Shown: piece after piece, positions 33,378 through 42,800 of the stretch | Position numbering within the stretch: position 1 is the stretch's first letter | Layout of the letters: each line of letters starts with the position of its first letter | Assembly (NCBI GenBank): GCA_947474455.1 | Contig: CANJIL010000020.1 | Span: forward strand, 1 to 47,425 | Length of the DNA: 47,425 bases | Direction: 5' to 3' | Origin: Hyphomonadaceae bacterium | GTDB lineage: Bacteria; Pseudomonadota; Alphaproteobacteria; Caulobacterales; Hyphomonadaceae | Translations under genes and position numbers: made by a program | The notes under the pieces: model-generated | The model's database searches: none | What the model saw: the letters and a program-made list of their open reading frames with translations, nothing else | Told to the model about the DNA's origin: nothing

Positions 33378-33935
33378 ATGCGCGCATGTCGACCCACAAA
33401 GGTTCACGACTGGCTATTTGGTCAGGACCACGATCCGGCTGACGACGAAACGGCGGAGCAGCCGTTCGACTCGTTCGGGCCGATGACCGATATTCGCCGC
33501 GCATTGCACAGGCCGTCGCTGCAGACGGGGATGCAGGGACCGCACGACTGCACACGGGTGCTGGTCGCGGAGGGCGATGCGTATCATCGCCGCGTCCTGC
33601 GCGTGCTGCTGGCGGGCCCGCGGCTTTCGACGATCGAGGTCGAGGATGGGCAGGCGGCGGTCGATCTTCTCGCGCTGCGGTCATTCGACCTGCTGCTGCT
33701 CGACATGGACCTGCCGCGGATGGCCGGCGTCGAAGTGATCCGCTGGGTGCGGCGCAGCATGACGCCGTGGGCGGACATTCCGATTCTTGGACTGCTGAAT
33801 GAGAAACATCGGCACGAGGCCGGGAAGCTGATGTCGATCGGCATGACCGACTGGACCGCCAAGCCGCTCAGCCGGCATCATCTGGCTGACAAGATCGTGC
33901 ATCTGTTGCCGGGGTTGTATGACGCGGGGCTGTAA
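33378..33935 (+). CDS. Degenerate receiver-domain protein (single-domain response regulator)
   Basis: From ATG 33378 the product is 185 residues: a polar N-terminal stretch of about 55 residues, then one REC domain. The phospho-acceptor Asp is kept (LLLLDMDLP), as is the switch Lys (DWTAKPL). The acidic pair is altered (VLVAEGDAYH), the conserved Thr is replaced (ILGLLNE), and MDG after the acceptor is MAG. The C-terminal part GMTDWTAKPL closely parallels GMTDYLAKPI in the hybrid kinase receiver at 29148, suggesting common origin. No output domain is present. The start is uncertain: TTG 33357 and ATG 33483 are in frame. It may act as a stand-alone adaptor or phosphate sink for the upstream kinase (inference). 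Confidence 0.8.
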   Translation: MRACRPTKVHDWLFGQDHDPADDETAEQPFDSFGPMTDIRRALHRPSLQTGMQGPHDCTRVLVAEGDAYHRRVLRVLLAGPRLSTIEVEDGQAAVDLLALRSFDLLLLDMDLPRMAGVEVIRWVRRSMTPWADIPILGLLNEKHRHEAGKLMSIGMTDWTAKPLSRHHLADKIVHLLPGLYDAGL

Positions 33936-33970
33936 GCGCGCCGGTGCGCGCTTCGCTGGGCGCGGCTTTT
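33934..33970 (+). terminator. Possible terminator after the receiver gene
   Basis: AAGCGCGC (33934-33941) and GCGCGCTT (33946-33953) form a perfect 8-bp stem with loop CGGT, overlapping the stop codon. The T-run (33967-33970) comes 13 bases after the stem, further than ideal. Termination here is plausible but not certain. Confidence 0.4.
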
Positions 33971-34569
33971 ATCTTCCCCCGAGCGGGCAGGAAGGATGTC
34001 CCCGCTTTGCGTGAGCGTGTCGCCAGCGGTAGTGATGATGATCGGGTGATCAAAATGATGATCGTCCCTTGTGGCGACGGTTTCTGTTTCCTGGCCGATG
34101 TCGCTTGCCTCTCTGGGTAGATCAGCCGGCATTGTCCGTGCGCCAATCACGGGACACCGACGGATGATCATCTGGAGGGGTAAGGCGACGTTCAGCACGA
34201 GCCTCGCAAAGAGGAGCAGCATCACCGTCGGCGAAAGCTGAGGAAGCGACCTGGTTGCCAGCTCAGTAATCGGGGGCGAAGGTTTTCGCCGTCCTACGAA
34301 TCTCGAACCACAGTTTCCGGCAGTTCAGTGGCTCCCCTCGTCTTTCTTCGGATTGTGCGTGAGAGCGCGCAATCGTCAACGCTACGCGATGACCCCCGCC
34401 ACTGCTTCGCACTTGGGGGGAAAGAGGGCCTGCTCGGGGTGTTGGTTCTTGGGATTGCCCTTCCCGCCGGAGTGAAGCGGATAGCGGGAAGCTGGGGCGA
34501 GGACGCAGCTTCTGGGTTCGCGCGCGTCATCCTTCGGGCTTCGGCGGAATTAACGGTTGGAGAGACGGG
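33971..34569. other. Gene-poor region between the receiver gene and zapA
   Basis: About 600 bases lie between the receiver gene and the 3' end of zapA. Several open frames of 70-115 codons exist on both strands (for example 34530-34294 and 34225-33878, minus). They lack ribosome-binding sites and recognisable families and have skewed Pro/Ser/Arg composition, so none is called. The repeat structure at 34019-34078 is the only organised feature I see. In many alphaproteobacteria the stretch after zapA holds the 6S RNA and fthC. Here those lie at 13.2 kb, so this may be a rearrangement scar. Confidence 0.4.
34019..34078. repeat. Inverted repeat enclosing two direct repeats
   Basis: GTCGCCA (34019-34025) and TGGCGAC (34072-34078) are exact reverse complements. 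Between them ATGATGATCG occurs twice (34035-34044 and 34055-34064) with an exact 20-base period, about two helical turns. The arrangement resembles an operator or a protein-binding site in an otherwise empty region. No known site is matched. Confidence 0.4.
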
Positions 34570-34905
34570 CTAGTTCGCTTCGTCGACGCGGCGGGAGAGC
34601 GTTTCAATTCTTGCGGCGGCGTCTGTGAGGAGCGTGGCGGCGCGGTGTTCGAGGTTGCGGATGCGGTCGTCTAGCGCCTTGGCGCCGGAGTTGGCGGCTT
34701 GCGCATCGAGTTCGTCCAGGAGGGAGAGGCCGGCGGCGAGGAAGAGGCGGTCGACGCCGAGATCGCCAAGGGCTTCGATGAGCTCCTTCACGCGCTGGTC
34801 GAAACGCGCGCCAAGTTCTTCGAGACGCGCTTCCTGACCGGGCGCGCAGCTAATCGCATAGCGCTTTCCGACGATCTCAAGTTCTGCCTTGGCCACGACA
34901 TCCAC
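34570..34905 (-). CDS. zapA: Cell division protein ZapA
   Basis: ZapA binds FtsZ and promotes bundling of the cytokinetic ring. The 111-residue product has the compact N-terminal domain (AELEIVGKRYAISCAPGQEA, then LEELGARFDQRVKEL) and a C-terminal coiled-coil (about 75-110) typical of the family. ATG 34905 is only two bases from AGAGGTGG. GTG 34896 is better spaced and would start MAKAELEIVG, so the true start may be nine bases further in. It follows zauP on the same strand after 63 bases. The pair is the known Caulobacter arrangement, in which ZauP and ZapA together focus the Z-ring. Confidence 0.93.
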   Translation of the reverse strand: MDVVAKAELEIVGKRYAISCAPGQEARLEELGARFDQRVKELIEALGDLGVDRLFLAAGLSLLDELDAQAANSGAKALDDRIRNLEHRAATLLTDAAARIETLSRRVDEAN

Positions 34906-34968
34906 CTCTTACGCCACTCACTATGCCGGGTTTTTGGGTTACCCTGGACCCTGCATTCCTATAGACGA

Positions 34969-35256
34969 TTACACTTTGGCCAAGGCCTCGCGTACCTCCG
35001 AAATGGCGGCGCCGAGGGCCTCTGACGCTTCGTCTGCCAGACGCTGGAGTTCACGTTCACGGGATTTTGCGGCATCCAGATCGCCAGCGAGACGGGCCCG
35101 GTCAACGCGCAACGCGTCGGCCTCCCTTTCCTGGGCGCGGTGGGTTTCCAGACGGTCGAACAAACCATCCAGCCGGCCTTCCAGGCGGTCGATCGCAGCC
35201 TCCAGCCGCTGGAGGGCGCTGTCGATTTCCGCTGATTGCTCAGGTGTCTCGCTCAT
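34969..35256 (-). CDS. zauP: ZapA-interacting coiled-coil protein (ZauP-like, DUF4164)
   Basis: The 95-residue product is one long coiled-coil, with heptad-like Leu/Ala spacing through ALQRLEAAIDRLEGRLDGLF and again through RARLAGDLDAAKSRERELQ. It has no signal or membrane segment. Size, composition and location directly upstream of zapA match ZauP of Caulobacter crescentus, which works with ZapA to condense the FtsZ ring. The identification relies on position and coiled-coil character, because coiled-coils are poorly diagnostic. It is divergent from tkt (119 bases). Confidence 0.8.
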   Translation of the reverse strand: MSETPEQSAEIDSALQRLEAAIDRLEGRLDGLFDRLETHRAQEREADALRVDRARLAGDLDAAKSRERELQRLADEASEALGAAISEVREALAKV

Positions 35257-35375
35257 CTCAACTCACATTGAGGCCTGTTAGCAACTCGCGCAATGGCGTG
35301 ATGCGGCTCTGAAACAGCTTTGAGCCAAACCGCAACCCCGTTAATCAGCGCGACGACCCGCCAGGAAGGACTGCC

Positions 35376-37343
35376 ATGGCCCAACTACCGCTCGCTCATG
35401 CGATACGCGCCCTCTCGATAGACGCGGTCGAGAAGGCTCAAAGCGGCCATTGCGGCCTGCCGCTGGGTTTCGCGGATGTTGCGACCCTGCTCTATCAGGA
35501 ATTCCTTAAGTTCGACGCGGCCGATCCGACCTGGCTCGACCGGGACCGTCTGGTGCTGTCGGCGGGCCATGGCTCGATGCTGCTATATTCCCTGCTCTAC
35601 CTGACCGGGGTCGAGGGCGTGACGCTCGACGAGATCCGGAATTTCCGTCAGCTGGGGTCGAAAACGCCGGGGCATCCGGAATACGGCCACACGCCTGGGG
35701 TCGAGACCACAACGGGGCCGCTGGGGCAGGGCCTGGCCAACGCCGTGGGCATGGCGATGGCGGAACGGCATCTCAATGCGCGCTTCGGCGACGAACTGGT
35801 CAACCACAAGACCTATGTGATCGCAGGCGATGGCTGCCTGATGGAGGGCGTCAGTCAGGAAGCTCTGACGCTGGCTGGGCATTTGCAGCTCAAGAACCTG
35901 ATCGTGCTATTCGACGACAACGCGGTCACCATCGACGGCTCGACGGCGCTGTCGGATGCGACCGACCAGATCAAACGCTTCAAGGCATCGGGCTGGAATG
36001 TGGCGCGTGTCGATGGACACAACATGGATGCGGTGCGCGGCGCGCTGCTGATGGCGCAGAGCGCGGACCGGCCTTCGCTGATCGCGTGCAAGACCATCAT
36101 CGGCTATGGCGCGCCGAAGATCGCGGGCACCGGACCTGCGCATGGCGGCCCCTATGGGGCAGAAGAGATTGCGGGCATCCGCAAGGCGATCGACTGGCCA
36201 CATGAGCCGTTCGTCGTCCCCAACGAAGTTCTGAAAGAGTGGCGCAGGATCGGCTCGCAGGGCGCGCGCCATCGCGAGGCATGGGCCAAGCGTCTGGCGG
36301 CGTCGGACAAGCGCGGCGCGTTCGAGGCGGCGTTGTCGGGCAAGGTCCCGGACGGGCTTTCGGCCGCTCTTGCGAACCACAAGAAGAAGATTGTCGAGGC
36401 GCCGAAGGCCGATGCAACTCGCAAATGGTCGGGGGCGGCGCTGGAAGTGGCGACGGAGCTTATGCCCGAACTGGTGGGCGGGTCGGCTGACCTCACCGGC
36501 TCCAACAACACGCGCACGGCCGCGGCCAAGGCGCCAATGACGCCAGAGAATTATGGCGGACGCTATGTCCACTGGGGCATTCGCGAGCACGCCATGGCGG
36601 CTGCGATGAACGGCATGGCGCTGCATGGCGGCATCGTTCCCTATTCGGGCACGTTCCTGGTGTTCTCGGATTATTCGCGGCCGGCGATCCGCCTCGGCGC
36701 GCTGATGAACCAGCGCGTAGTCCATGTGATGACGCATGACTCAATCGGGGTCGGCGAAGATGGGCCGACACACCAGCCGGTGGAGCATGTCGCTTCGCTG
36801 CGGAATATTCCGAACCTGCTCGTGTTCCGCCCTGCCGATGGCGTCGAGACGGCCGAAGCGTGGGAAGTTGCACTGAACACGACGACGGGGCCGTCGCTGA
36901 TCGCCCTCACCCGTCAGAACCTGGCGCCGGCGCGCAAGACGCATGTTGAGGAGAATCTCGTGGCCAAGGGCGGCTATGTGCTTTCCCCGGCAATTAAGCC
37001 CGAGAAAGTTGTGCTGCTGGCGACCGGTTCGGAAGTCGAGATTGCGCTGGAGGCGCAGAAGGTTCTGGAGGCCGAAGGGATTGGCGCGCGCGTCGTGTCC
37101 TTGCCGTGCTTCTCGCTTTTCGCGGCCCAACCGGAAAGCTACCGGGCGGAAACACTGGGCGGGAGACTGCCCAAGGTGGCCGTGGAAGCGGGCATTCGTG
37201 ATGGCTGGGACCGGTGGATCGGGCCCGAGGGCGGCTTTGTCGGCATGACCGGCTTTGGCGCGTCCGCCCCCTACAAGGCGCTCTACAAGCATTTCGGGAT
37301 CACCGCCGAGGCCGTCGTGAAGGCTGCAAAAGAGCGCGTGTAA
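35376..37343 (+). CDS. tkt: Transketolase
   Basis: Transketolase moves two-carbon ketol units between sugar phosphates in the pentose phosphate pathway, with thiamine diphosphate as cofactor. The 655-residue product has the N-terminal TPP domain (LSAGHGSMLLYSLLYL; GDGCLMEGVSQEA with the metal-binding GDG...N region), the pyrimidine-binding domain (DSIGVGEDGPTHQPVEH) and the C-terminal domain. Length is typical. AGGA precedes ATG 35376. It heads a co-directional run tkt-gap-orf-pgk-akr-fba and diverges from zauP-zapA. Confidence 0.97.
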   Translation: MAQLPLAHAIRALSIDAVEKAQSGHCGLPLGFADVATLLYQEFLKFDAADPTWLDRDRLVLSAGHGSMLLYSLLYLTGVEGVTLDEIRNFRQLGSKTPGHPEYGHTPGVETTTGPLGQGLANAVGMAMAERHLNARFGDELVNHKTYVIAGDGCLMEGVSQEALTLAGHLQLKNLIVLFDDNAVTIDGSTALSDATDQIKRFKASGWNVARVDGHNMDAVRGALLMAQSADRPSLIACKTIIGYGAPKIAGTGPAHGGPYGAEEIAGIRKAIDWPHEPFVVPNEVLKEWRRIGSQGARHREAWAKRLAASDKRGAFEAALSGKVPDGLSAALANHKKKIVEAPKADATRKWSGAALEVATELMPELVGGSADLTGSNNTRTAAAKAPMTPENYGGRYVHWGIREHAMAAAMNGMALHGGIVPYSGTFLVFSDYSRPAIRLGALMNQRVVHVMTHDSIGVGEDGPTHQPVEHVASLRNIPNLLVFRPADGVETAEAWEVALNTTTGPSLIALTRQNLAPARKTHVEENLVAKGGYVLSPAIKPEKVVLLATGSEVEIALEAQKVLEAEGIGARVVSLPCFSLFAAQPESYRAETLGGRLPKVAVEAGIRDGWDRWIGPEGGFVGMTGFGASAPYKALYKHFGITAEAVVKAAKERV

Positions 37344-37512
37344 CGTGGCTTATCTGCGCCCTCACGAAGCACGACGCCGGATTGCGCGATTTTCACCGCG
37401 CATGCCTCTCGCAATGCGCCCAAAACCGGTTATTACGCCGCGGATAACGAGCGTGTGACGGCCGGTCCCGTTCCTGCACCCGGGGCCGCACTTGGATGAT
37501 AGAGGTTTCCCG

Positions 37513-38520
37513 ATGGCTGTTCGTGTTGCGATCAACGGTTTCGGCCGGATCGGTCGACTGGTTCTCCGTTCCATCCTGGAACACAAGCGCACCGACATTC
37601 AGGTCGTCGCGGTTAACGATCTCGGCCCGGTCGAGACCAACGTCCATCTGCTGAAATACGATAGCGTCCACGGCCCGCTGAACATGGATGTGAAGGTCGA
37701 GGGCGACACGGTCTCCGTCGGCAATCAGACCTTCAAGGTCACGGCGATCAAGAGCCCGGCCGAGCTGCCGCACAAGGACCTCAACGTCGACATCGCGTTC
37801 GAGTGCACGGGCATCTTCACGGCGAAAGAGAAAGCCGCCCTTCACCTCCAGGCCGGCGCCAAGCGCGTTTTGATCTCGGCCCCGGGCGAGAACTCGGATC
37901 TCACAGTCGTCTATGGCGTGAACCATCAGAAGCTCACGAAAGAGCACCTGATCGTCTCGAACGCCTCGTGCACCACCAACTGCCTCGTGCCGGTAGTCAG
38001 CGTTCTTCACGATGTCATCGGCATCGAGAAGGGCATGATGACGACGATCCACTCCTACACCGGCGACCAGCCGACGCTGGATACGATGCACAAGGATCTC
38101 TATCGCGGCCGCGCGGCTGCGCTGTCGATGATTCCGACCTCGACGGGCGCGGCGAAGGCCGTGGGCCTCGTCATGCCGGACCTCAACGGCAAGCTGGACG
38201 GCATCTCGGTGCGCGTGCCCACCCCGAACGTTTCGCTGGTGGACCTGAAATTCATCGCCAAGCGCGCAACGACGGTCAAGGAAATCAACGACGCCATCAA
38301 GGCTGCGGCTGACGGCAAGCTGAAGGGCATTCTCGGTTACACCAACGAGAAGCTCGTCTCATCGGATTTCAATCACAACCCGCACTCCTCGATCTTCCAC
38401 ATGGACCAGACCAAGGTGATGGACGGCACGTTCGTTTCGATCCTGTCCTGGTACGACAATGAGTGGGGATTCTCGACCCGCATGAGCGACACGGCTGTCG
38501 CCTGGGCGATGCTGATCTAG
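37513..38520 (+). CDS. gap: Glyceraldehyde-3-phosphate dehydrogenase, type I
   Basis: This enzyme oxidises glyceraldehyde 3-phosphate with NAD(P)+ and phosphate to 1,3-bisphosphoglycerate. The 335-residue product has the Rossmann start VAINGFGRIGRLVLRS, the catalytic Cys in SNASCTTNCL, the catalytic-His region IHSYTGDQPTLD, and the C-terminal WYDNEWGFSTRM. AGAGG at 37501-37505 supports ATG 37513 over the in-frame start 21 bases earlier. The 169-base gap after tkt is large enough for its own promoter. Its stop codon overlaps the GTG of the next gene by one base. Confidence 0.97.
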   Translation: MAVRVAINGFGRIGRLVLRSILEHKRTDIQVVAVNDLGPVETNVHLLKYDSVHGPLNMDVKVEGDTVSVGNQTFKVTAIKSPAELPHKDLNVDIAFECTGIFTAKEKAALHLQAGAKRVLISAPGENSDLTVVYGVNHQKLTKEHLIVSNASCTTNCLVPVVSVLHDVIGIEKGMMTTIHSYTGDQPTLDTMHKDLYRGRAAALSMIPTSTGAAKAVGLVMPDLNGKLDGISVRVPTPNVSLVDLKFIAKRATTVKEINDAIKAAADGKLKGILGYTNEKLVSSDFNHNPHSSIFHMDQTKVMDGTFVSILSWYDNEWGFSTRMSDTAVAWAMLI

Positions 38521-39002
38521 TGGCCGACAACGAAAAAGACGACAATGGAACGGCGACCGACGAGGTCGCCGTTCACGCTTCTGCCGCTCCACCCTACCAT
38601 GTGAAGGGCGAGGTCGTCGCAGACGCCCCCTCCCTGCCCGCAACCACTGAAGAACAAAAGCCCTACGATCCGGCGGCCTGGATGCATCAGCGCATCGTCC
38701 ACCAGATCATGGAGTTCGAGAAGAATCTCGGGCCCGAGCAAGAAGTAGGCGGGAGGTTCGTGGAAGGGCCGAACGGCGAAGCGCTGCATCTGTCGAACGT
38801 TGCGAGCTGGGGGCCGGACATGATCCTGTTCCTCGGCGAGTTCCCCGACGGCCGGAAATGGGAGCTGATCCAGCACTTCAGCCAGGTGAGCCTGCTGCTG
38901 GTGGCGGTCCGCAAGATGAACGACGAGCCGCGCCGGATCGGGTTCGAGCTTCTTAAGACGGTGAAGGAACAGGATACGCCGTGGGAAGACCCGATCAGCT
39001 GA
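38520..39002 (+). CDS. Conserved-looking protein between gap and pgk, function unknown
   Basis: GTG 38520 shares its G with the TAG of gap, so translation is probably coupled. The 160-residue product has an acidic, low-complexity N-terminus (about 1-50). A compact C-terminal domain follows with AAWMHQRIVHQIMEFEKNL, LGPEQEVGGRFVEG and FSQVSLLLVAVRKM. There is no signal or membrane segment. It resembles the uncharacterised alphaproteobacterial DUF6173-type proteins from memory, which I cannot verify. Its place inside the gap-pgk operon, 63 bases before pgk, suggests a link to glycolysis, Calvin-type metabolism or their regulation (inference). Confidence 0.8.
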   Translation: MADNEKDDNGTATDEVAVHASAAPPYHVKGEVVADAPSLPATTEEQKPYDPAAWMHQRIVHQIMEFEKNLGPEQEVGGRFVEGPNGEALHLSNVASWGPDMILFLGEFPDGRKWELIQHFSQVSLLLVAVRKMNDEPRRIGFELLKTVKEQDTPWEDPIS

Positions 39003-39065
39003 CCCGGCCCGGACCGTGCAGGCTTTCCGCCGAATTATCCGAGATTTGAACAGGACTCGACGACC

Positions 39066-40256
39066 ATGACCTTCCGGACGCTTCAGGGCGCAGACCTTTC
39101 AGGCAAGACGGCTTTGGTGCGCGTCGACTTCAACGTGCCGATGGAAAACGGCGTGGTGCAGGACGATACGCGCCTGCGCTCTGCCCTGCCGACCATCGAC
39201 CTGCTGACGAAGGCCGGGGCGAAGGTTGTGCTGCTGGCGCACTTCGACCGGCCCAAAGGCAAGCGCGTGCCGGAGATGAGCCTGAAGCCGGTGGTCGCCC
39301 CCCTCGCCGCTCTGGCCAAGAGGGACATCGCCTGGTCCGATGACTGCATCGGCGCCGAAGCCAAAGCCGTGATCGACAGGCTGAAGCCGGGCGGCGTCGC
39401 GCTCTTCGAGAACCTCCGCTACCATTCTGGCGAAGAGATGAACGACCCGGCATTCGCGGCCGAACTTGCGAAGCTCGGAGACGTCTATGTCAACGACGCC
39501 TTCTCGGCTGCACATCGTGCGCACGCCTCGACCGAAGGCCTCGCAAAACTTCTGCCCGCTTATCCGGGCCTGTCGATGGAGCGCGAGCTGACGGCGCTGG
39601 ACGCGGCGCTGGGCAAGCCGGAGCGACCGGTGATCGGCATTGTCGGCGGCTCGAAAGTCTCGACCAAGCTCGACCTGCTCAAGAACCTCGTAACCAGGCT
39701 CGACAAGCTCGCTATCGGCGGCGGCATGGCGAACACCTTCCTCTATGCGATGGGCCATGATGTAGGCGCGTCGTATTGCGAGAAGGATCTAGCCGAAACT
39801 GCGCGCGAGATCATCCGCCTTGCGGGAAAGAACAATTGCAAGCTCTTCCTGCCGCTGGACATCGTGGTTGCCGAGCAGATGGCCTCGGGCGTCCCGACGC
39901 GCGTGCGCGGCCTCGGCGAGGTTGATGAGCACGAGCGTATTCTCGACGCTGGGCCGGAGTCGGTTGCGCGTCTGAAGCGCGCCATTGGCAACTCCAGGAC
40001 GTTGATCTGGAACGGTCCGCTCGGCGTGTTCGAGATTCCGCCCTTCCAGCGCGCCACCATGGAAGCCGCCTGGCACGCCGCCGAGCTTTGCCGCGACGGC
40101 AAGCTGATCGCAGTCGCGGGCGGCGGCGACACCGTCTCCGCGCTCAACATGGCCGGCGTGACGGTGGATTTCACCTTCGTTTCCACCGCCGGCGGCGCCT
40201 TCCTCGAGTGGATGGAAGGCAAGGAGCTGCCAGGCGTGGAAGCGCTGAAGGTCTGA
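39066..40256 (+). CDS. pgk: Phosphoglycerate kinase
   Basis: PGK transfers phosphate from 1,3-bisphosphoglycerate to ADP. The 396-residue product shows the N-terminal substrate-binding VRVDFNVPMENG, the basic-patch LLAHFDRPKGKR, and ENLRYHSGEEMNDPAFA. It also has VNDAFSAAHRAHAST, the nucleotide-domain GIVGGSKVSTKLDLL, and the C-terminal AVAGGGDTVSAL. Length and motifs are complete. AGGA lies upstream of ATG 39066. It follows gap and a small gene in the same direction and probably belongs to that operon. Confidence 0.97.
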   Translation: MTFRTLQGADLSGKTALVRVDFNVPMENGVVQDDTRLRSALPTIDLLTKAGAKVVLLAHFDRPKGKRVPEMSLKPVVAPLAALAKRDIAWSDDCIGAEAKAVIDRLKPGGVALFENLRYHSGEEMNDPAFAAELAKLGDVYVNDAFSAAHRAHASTEGLAKLLPAYPGLSMERELTALDAALGKPERPVIGIVGGSKVSTKLDLLKNLVTRLDKLAIGGGMANTFLYAMGHDVGASYCEKDLAETAREIIRLAGKNNCKLFLPLDIVVAEQMASGVPTRVRGLGEVDEHERILDAGPESVARLKRAIGNSRTLIWNGPLGVFEIPPFQRATMEAAWHAAELCRDGKLIAVAGGGDTVSALNMAGVTVDFTFVSTAGGAFLEWMEGKELPGVEALKV

Positions 40257-41336
<1,080 letters not shown>

Positions 41337-41596
41337 AACCATAAACCCCTGGCCGAATTGGCCTCTCATTTTCGGCAGCGAGAGAAACACCAGCGATCAA
41401 AGTCCTGACTGACGTTGGGGGAACATTGACTGAACAGCTTAGTGACGCCGCTGAATGGCCGGAAAACCATGGTTACCGGCGCGCCGGCTCGCGGGGGAGG
41501 CAATGGCGAGATTGGCCCGTAGGTTGCTGCGCCACGGTTGACCGTTTTTCGCTGTACCGCCACAAGGCGGATTACAGCTCTCAGGGGATTTTTTCG

Positions 41597-42685
41597 ATGG
41601 CGCGCATTACGCTTCGGCAGCTTCTCGACCACGCGGCCGAGCATGGCTATGGGCTGCCGGCTTTCAACATCAACAACATGGAACAGGCGCTCGCCATCAT
41701 GGAGGCGGCCGAGAAGGTTGACGCCCCCGTCATAATGCAGGCCTCGCGCGGCGCCCGGTCCTACGCCAACGACATTGTGCTGAAGCACATCATCGACGCG
41801 TGCTCGGAAATGTATCCAAACATCCCGATCTGCATGCACCAGGACCACGGCAACGGCGCGGCGACCTGCGCCACCGCCATCCAGTTCGGATTCACCTCCG
41901 TCATGATGGACGGATCGCTGAAGGAAGACGCGAAGACGCCGGCTGACTACGACTACAACGTGGACGTAACCCGCCGCGTGGTCGAGATGGCCCATGCCTG
42001 CGGTGTCTCGGTGGAAGGCGAACTCGGCGTGCTGGGCTCGCTGGAGACCGGGATGGGCGAGAAGGAAGACGGCCACGGCTTCGACGGCAAGCTGGATCAC
42101 TCGCAGCTGCTGACCGACCCGGACCAGGCGGTCGACTTCGTGAAGGCCACGCAAGTCGACGCGCTTGCCATCGCGATGGGCACTTCGCACGGCGCTTACA
42201 AATTCTCGCGCAAGCCGGACGGCGCGGTGCTGGCAATGAATGTGATCGAGGAGATCCATCGTCGCCTGCCGAACACGCACCTTGTGATGCACGGATCTTC
42301 TTCGGTTCCGCAGGACCTGCAGGACGAAATCAACAAGTATGGCGGCAAGATGCCTCAAACCTGGGGCGTGCCGGTTGAAGAGATCCAGCGCGGCATCAAG
42401 CACGGCGTGCGCAAGATCAACATCGACACCGACAACCGCATGGCGATCACCGGTGCGATCCGGAAAGTGTTCGCCGAGAAGCCGGGCGAGTTCGACCCGC
42501 GAGGATATCTGAAGCCCGCCAAGGAAGCGATGCGCAAGGTCTGCATCCAGCGCTATCAGGAGTTCGGCTGCGAAGGCATGGCGAGCAAGATCAAGCCGGT
42601 CTCGCTGGCCGTGATGGCGAAGAAGTACGCTTCGGGCGATCTGGCGCCGAAGATCGCGGCGCCCGCGAAAGTGGCGGCGGAGTAG
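41597..42685 (+). CDS. fba: Class II fructose-bisphosphate aldolase
   Basis: This zinc-dependent aldolase interconverts fructose 1,6-bisphosphate with dihydroxyacetone phosphate and glyceraldehyde 3-phosphate. The 362-residue product is the longer class IIB-like subtype (CbbA/FbaA of alphaproteobacteria). Metal ligands and active-site parts are [54 protein letters not shown] and [17 protein letters not shown] at 41583-41588 fits ATG 41597; the long in-frame upstream extension is not family-like. The 260-base leader contains a TTGACC element near 41559 and may hold a promoter. A very strong terminator follows at 42716. Confidence 0.96.
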   Translation: MARITLRQLLDHAAEHGYGLPAFNINNMEQALAIMEAAEKVDAPVIMQASRGARSYANDIVLKHIIDACSEMYPNIPICMHQDHGNGAATCATAIQFGFTSVMMDGSLKEDAKTPADYDYNVDVTRRVVEMAHACGVSVEGELGVLGSLETGMGEKEDGHGFDGKLDHSQLLTDPDQAVDFVKATQVDALAIAMGTSHGAYKFSRKPDGAVLAMNVIEEIHRRLPNTHLVMHGSSSVPQDLQDEINKYGGKMPQTWGVPVEEIQRGIKHGVRKINIDTDNRMAITGAIRKVFAEKPGEFDPRGYLKPAKEAMRKVCIQRYQEFGCEGMASKIKPVSLAVMAKKYASGDLAPKIAAPAKVAAE

Positions 42686-42715
42686 TCCCACGCAAGAATC
42701 CACACAAGAATGATG

Positions 42716-42758
42716 CACAGGCCTGTGGGTGGAATGACCCACAGGCCTGTGTGTTTTT
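42716..42758 (+). terminator. Very strong rho-independent terminator after fba
   Basis: A perfect 15-bp stem, CACAGGCCTGTGGGT (42716-42730) with ACCCACAGGCCTGTG (42737-42751) and loop GGAATG, is followed by TGTTTTT. Each arm itself contains the 12-base palindrome CACAGGCCTGTG. It ends the tkt-fba glycolytic run. Confidence 0.93.
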
Positions 42759-42800
42759 ATCGCCCACGCAACTGGCTCGCGCGGGGCCGCATCCCCACCG

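Noticed and set aside
33878-34225. 115-codon minus-strand frame near the receiver gene
   Set aside because: It overlaps the 3' end of the receiver gene in antisense and crosses the repeat array; no family resemblance or start signal.
34294-34573. Opposing 78- and 81-codon frames before zapA
   Set aside because: Mutually overlapping frames on opposite strands, low-complexity composition, no ribosome-binding site.
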